From Nitrososphaerales archaeon TH1920 (GTDB taxonomy: Archaea; Thermoproteota; Nitrososphaeria; Nitrososphaerales; Nitrososphaeraceae): a stretch of 15,738 nt of DNA. Positions within the stretch are counted from its first letter, which is position 1, and each line of letters begins with the position of its first letter. The position numbers and the translations under genes were made by a program. Shown in pieces: positions 13,723 to 15,738 of the stretch. The notes under the pieces are model-generated. The model was not told the origin of the DNA. It did not search any database and saw only the letters and a program-made list of their open reading frames with translations. Where the stretch lies: contig JAATVM010000238.1 of the NCBI GenBank assembly GCA_014523495.1, positions 1 through 15,738 of the forward strand. Direction: 5' to 3'.

Positions 13723-14015
13723 GCAGAATCAGTGCCTTTTTCTTTATTTAATGTAGACTCAATCATATCTTGAACCTTGTTAGCATTATTGGATGAAGAT
13801 TGTAAAGCTTTATGCAAAATATCAAGTGCCTTGGATTTTTTTGTTACAATTCTAAAACTAAAGTCCTCCTTCAATTGGTGTTTCAATACGACACCCGCAA
13901 ATTCCACTTCCTTTTCATTTAAAAGTTCATGTTGCACAATGTATAAAATCGAAATATCTTCGCTTACCTTCAAATTGATTTTATTTGATTCATAATTTTC
14001 TAACTCCGCCTGCAT
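13719..14015 (-). CDS. rpoL: DNA-directed RNA polymerase subunit L (Rpo11)
   Basis: Small assembly subunit of archaeal RNA polymerase, homologous to eukaryotic Rpb11; it pairs with subunit D to form the platform. The 98-aa protein has the typical LYIVQHELLNEKEVEFAGVVLKH helix and strand (residues 24-46) followed by SFRIVTKKSKALDILHKAL. The usual HPL after the central strand appears as HQL. The C-terminal ~25 residues are polar and charged. It starts at ATG 14015 and is followed by tfs with overlapping codons. Its promoter element is a palindromic TATA box shared with the divergent hypothetical gene. Confidence 0.88.
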   Translation of the reverse strand: MQAELENYESNKINLKVSEDISILYIVQHELLNEKEVEFAGVVLKHQLKEDFSFRIVTKKSKALDILHKALQSSSNNANKVQDMIESTLNKEKGTDSA

Positions 14016-14040
14016 TATACAGACAACTACTTATTGAAGA

Positions 14041-14051
14041 TATAAATTATA
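14041..14051. promoter_or_regulatory. Palindromic TATA box shared by divergent rpoL and a hypothetical gene
   Basis: TATAAATTATA reads as a TATA box on both strands. It is about 22 nt from TTG 14068 on the plus strand and about 31 nt from ATG 14015 on the minus strand. No second TATA-like element is present in the 52-nt gap. Confidence 0.5.
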
Positions 14052-14067
14052 CCATCTGCGAAGTTTA

Positions 14068-14577
14068 TTGCAGAAAAGCTCTATTTCAGACGTTAAACTT
14101 AGTACGTCTCATGACACTATAAGATCTAATGAGATTTTGACTTTGAGTCTAGGTTTTAATATACATGGTTTAATAAGAGAAATTTTTTCCCAAAAAAATT
14201 GGGAAAGAGCATATGATAAACACGATAATGGATTTAGACTAACAGTTTTGTTAGAATTAAGAGTAGGTAAAAAAGCAGTTGATAAGATCAAATTTGTAAG
14301 AAAAGCAGTGTTATTCTGGACAAGAAATCCTAAATTATCTTATCGAGTATGGATCTCCGTAATAAAGGATGAAGCCCCTTTTTATCCGCTAACTATTGAC
14401 GAAGCAAAATCATTATTATTTGATGTGACTAAAACTATTGAACTTGACAGTAATATTCTAAAAAAGGGGGAGAATCAAATTCAGGTCTCTATTAAGGTCA
14501 ATTGGGGGAAACATCTTTATACAGATCCTACAGAACTGCAAGGCGAAACCAAATCTATTAAAGTCAATAAATTATGA
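14068..14577 (+). CDS. Unrecognised protein of 169 aa
   Basis: I do not recognise this family. There is no signal peptide, long hydrophobic segment or Cys motif. Alternating hydrophobic/polar stretches (ILTLSLGFNI, GFRLTVLLELRVG, NQIQVSIKVNWG) suggest a mostly beta-sheet soluble protein. A central basic-aromatic part reads KAVLFWTRNPKLSYRVWI and is followed by an acidic helix-like DEAKSLLFDVTK. The start is TTG 14068, about 22 nt from a TATA box shared with rpoL, predicting a leaderless transcript. Codon use is like that of its neighbours, and no ORF of coding quality opposes it. Position between rpoL and a DNA-repair gene does not define function. Confidence 0.75.
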   Translation: MQKSSISDVKLSTSHDTIRSNEILTLSLGFNIHGLIREIFSQKNWERAYDKHDNGFRLTVLLELRVGKKAVDKIKFVRKAVLFWTRNPKLSYRVWISVIKDEAPFYPLTIDEAKSLLFDVTKTIELDSNILKKGENQIQVSIKVNWGKHLYTDPTELQGETKSIKVNKL

Positions 14578-14608
14578 AAAGTTCATTTTTAATCTATTTT
14601 GATCTTAC

Positions 14609-14617
14609 TATAAATAT
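14609..14617 (+). promoter_or_regulatory. TATA box for the 48-aa small gene
   Basis: TATAAATAT is centred 28 nt before ATG 14641, the spacing seen at other genes in the window. Confidence 0.45.
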
Positions 14618-14640
14618 CGTTGCTTCCGATGAATGACATA

Positions 14641-14787
14641 ATGACAAAGTTTGATGGTATTAAAGGACAAGAATTATTGGATGTTGAAGAACAAAAGGAC
14701 GAAATGACATTAATCTTCAAAGACAATCGGTATTTGTTCATCAAAATAGAAAATGGCAAGTTGATCTCTGATTCAGTACCAGAATAA
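14641..14787 (+). CDS. Small uncharacterised protein of 48 aa
   Basis: A short plus-strand frame between the 169-aa gene and the UDG gene. It encodes MTKFDGIKGQELLDVEEQ, then KDEMTLIFKDNRYLFIKIENGKLISDSVPE. The composition is protein-like: acidic with two alternating beta-strand segments and no low-complexity. An ATG at 14629 in the same frame would add four residues (MNDI), but the TATA box at 14609-14617 puts the transcript start near 14636-14641, favouring ATG 14641. I cannot assign a function. The opposite-strand frame over this region looks like a shadow. Confidence 0.55.
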   Translation: MTKFDGIKGQELLDVEEQKDEMTLIFKDNRYLFIKIENGKLISDSVPE

Positions 14788-14858
14788 TCGAATTTGAAAG
14801 AATTTTCTAACCATTCCATAATATTTTACAAAAATTAATACTAATTAAATGAAGAAAT

Positions 14859-15524
14859 TTGGTTACTATAGAGAGTATTAACAGAGAAATCATAAATTGC
14901 ACTCTTTGTAACAGATTAGTACCATACATACGCTTGGTTGGTAAAAATAAAGTTAGACGATTTTCAAACGATGTATACTGGGCAAAACCAGTTACTGGAT
15001 TTGGAGATACTCAGGCAAATGTACTAATTATTGGTCTTGCACCAGGAGCACATGGTGCGAATAGAACGGGAAGACTGTTTACTGGAGACCATTCTGGACA
15101 ATGGTTAATGAAAGCCCTATATGAAACTGGTTTTTCAAATATTGCAACAAGTACATCGATTGACGACGGTTTGATTTTGAATAATGTTTTTATTACTTCG
15201 TGTCTTAGATGCGCCCCTCCTTCAAATAAACCACTGAATTCGGAATTAGACAACTGTTCAAAATATCTTATCCATGAACTTGAATTATTGAAAAAGGTAA
15301 AGGTCATAATATCATTGGGTGTTACTGCTTTCAGAACATTTTGTAAGATTTACAATTTAAGGAATTTAGAATTTTATCATTTGGCTAATTACAAGATTAA
15401 TGATAAACATCTGATAGTGTCATATCACCCTAGTCGACAAAATACAAATACACAAAGGTTAACGTGGGGAATGTGGCTGGAAGTTTTCAAAGTAGCCAAA
15501 ACAGTCCTATACAGTAATGATTAA
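14859..15524 (+). CDS. Uracil-DNA glycosylase, family 5-like (UDGb)
   Basis: Removes uracil (and in this family other deaminated bases) from DNA to begin base excision repair. In 221 aa the sequence shows GLAPGAHGANRTGRLFTGDHSG at about 59-80, the family 5 version of motif A, in which the polar catalytic residue of family 4 (GEAPG) is replaced. SYHPSRQNTNT near 188-198 is the second active-site motif. Cysteines at 14, 17, 118 and 133 suit an iron-sulfur cluster, as in families 4 and 5; Cys115 is an extra one. The TTG 14859 is the first start after an in-frame TGA. It lies 24 nt from an AT-rich AATTAATA element. The family 4/5 boundary is the only doubt. Confidence 0.88.
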   Translation: MVTIESINREIINCTLCNRLVPYIRLVGKNKVRRFSNDVYWAKPVTGFGDTQANVLIIGLAPGAHGANRTGRLFTGDHSGQWLMKALYETGFSNIATSTSIDDGLILNNVFITSCLRCAPPSNKPLNSELDNCSKYLIHELELLKKVKVIISLGVTAFRTFCKIYNLRNLEFYHLANYKINDKHLIVSYHPSRQNTNTQRLTWGMWLEVFKVAKTVLYSND

Positions 15525-15594
15525 AGTCTAATCAAAGTTGTACTATTATATCGATAATCAAGGCTATATTGTTTTTAATACGGAATTCTATTAA

Positions 15595-15613
15595 TTATTT
15601 TATAATAAAATAA
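15595..15613. repeat. AT-only perfect palindrome downstream of the UDG gene
   Basis: TTATTTTAT-A-ATAAAATAA: two 9-bp arms around one base, 70 nt past the UDG stop. It could act in termination. Because it consists only of A and T in AT-rich DNA, chance is a fair explanation. Confidence 0.3.
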
Positions 15614-15683
15614 ATATTTCATCTATGAGTGTTAACTGAATTTCTGCAAACCATTAAAAGACAGTAATTTCTTTTAAAAAGTT

Positions 15684-15738
15684 ATGATTGGTAAAGGGTA
15701 TTTGTCAATATTGTTCACGGTGACAACTATTGTTGTAC
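15684..15738 (+). CDS. N-terminus of an unidentified membrane or secreted protein (partial)
   Basis: Begins at ATG 15684, three codons after an in-frame TAA, and runs off the right edge after 18 codons: MIGKGYLSILFTVTTIVV. The Lys-containing start followed by a hydrophobic run looks like a signal peptide or membrane anchor. A TATA-like ATTAAAAG at 15653-15660 is 28 nt upstream, in keeping with a leaderless gene. Nothing more can be said from 18 residues. Confidence 0.5.
   Translation, partial: MIGKGYLSILFTVTTIVV

Noticed and set aside
14589..14819. 76-codon minus-strand ORF
   Set aside because: Antisense to the 48-aa frame with its TATA box; its product is Ser/Asn-rich without pattern.
15011..15307. 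98-codon minus-strand ORF
   Set aside because: Shadow of the uracil-DNA glycosylase gene.
1..15738. Mobile element, prophage, CRISPR array or defence island
   Set aside because: No transposase, integrase, phage or Cas sequence, no spaced direct repeats and no attachment-site duplication around the tRNA were seen; base composition is uniform.

Overview
The window looks like chromosomal DNA from an ammonia-oxidising-type thaumarchaeon (Nitrososphaerota, class Nitrososphaeria). The evidence is an archaeal information-processing gene set: TFB, TFS, RpoL, a single PCNA, ribosomal protein S25e, SRP19, Gar1, GatD, archaeal-type AsnRS, an ATP-dependent DNA ligase and a GHMP-family archaeal shikimate kinase. 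DNA is strongly AT-rich, many first genes start on TTG with a TATA box about 24-33 nt upstream, and a tRNA carries two introns. A Nitrososphaera/Nitrosocosmicus-like source is an inference from gene content and base composition only.

Layout. Positions 1-3822 (minus strand): pre-tRNA-Tyr with two introns, then a short VIT1/CCC1-like membrane protein, then the shikimate genes aroD-aroE-aroK-aroA with 4-8 nt overlaps; aroA runs off the left edge. Together the four aro genes convert 3-dehydroquinate to EPSP. Positions 3958-5767 (plus): SRP19, then a translationally coupled gar1-tfb pair. Positions 5809-7566 (minus): DNA ligase, convergent with tfb. Positions 7713-8045 (plus): S25e. Positions 8046-8561: gene-poor gap with a 12-bp perfect hairpin followed by a T6 tract, a possible small RNA. 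Positions 8562-11911 (minus): gatD, a lone Lrp/AsnC-type RAM-domain protein and asnS. Positions 12034-12369 (plus): Rieske ferredoxin. Positions 12458-14015 (minus): rpoL-tfs, then pcna. Positions 14068-15524 (plus): an unrecognised 169-aa protein, a 48-aa small protein and a family 5-like uracil-DNA glycosylase. A further membrane or secreted protein begins at 15684 and leaves the window.

How the genes fit together. Most of the region is housekeeping: aromatic amino-acid synthesis, transcription (TFB, TFS, RpoL), replication and repair (PCNA, ligase, UDG), translation and RNA modification (S25e, AsnRS, GatD, Gar1, tRNA-Tyr) and membrane targeting (SRP19). GatD next to AsnRS suggests Gln-tRNA is made by the indirect transamidation route while Asn-tRNA is charged directly. 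I see no prophage, insertion sequence, CRISPR array or defence island, and no obviously new multi-gene system. The most interesting items are small: the T-loop tRNA intron, the candidate structured RNA at about 8310-8392, the short VIT1-like protein heading the aro genes, the Gar1 Arg-tail that doubles as a Shine-Dalgarno sequence, and two symmetrical promoter elements.
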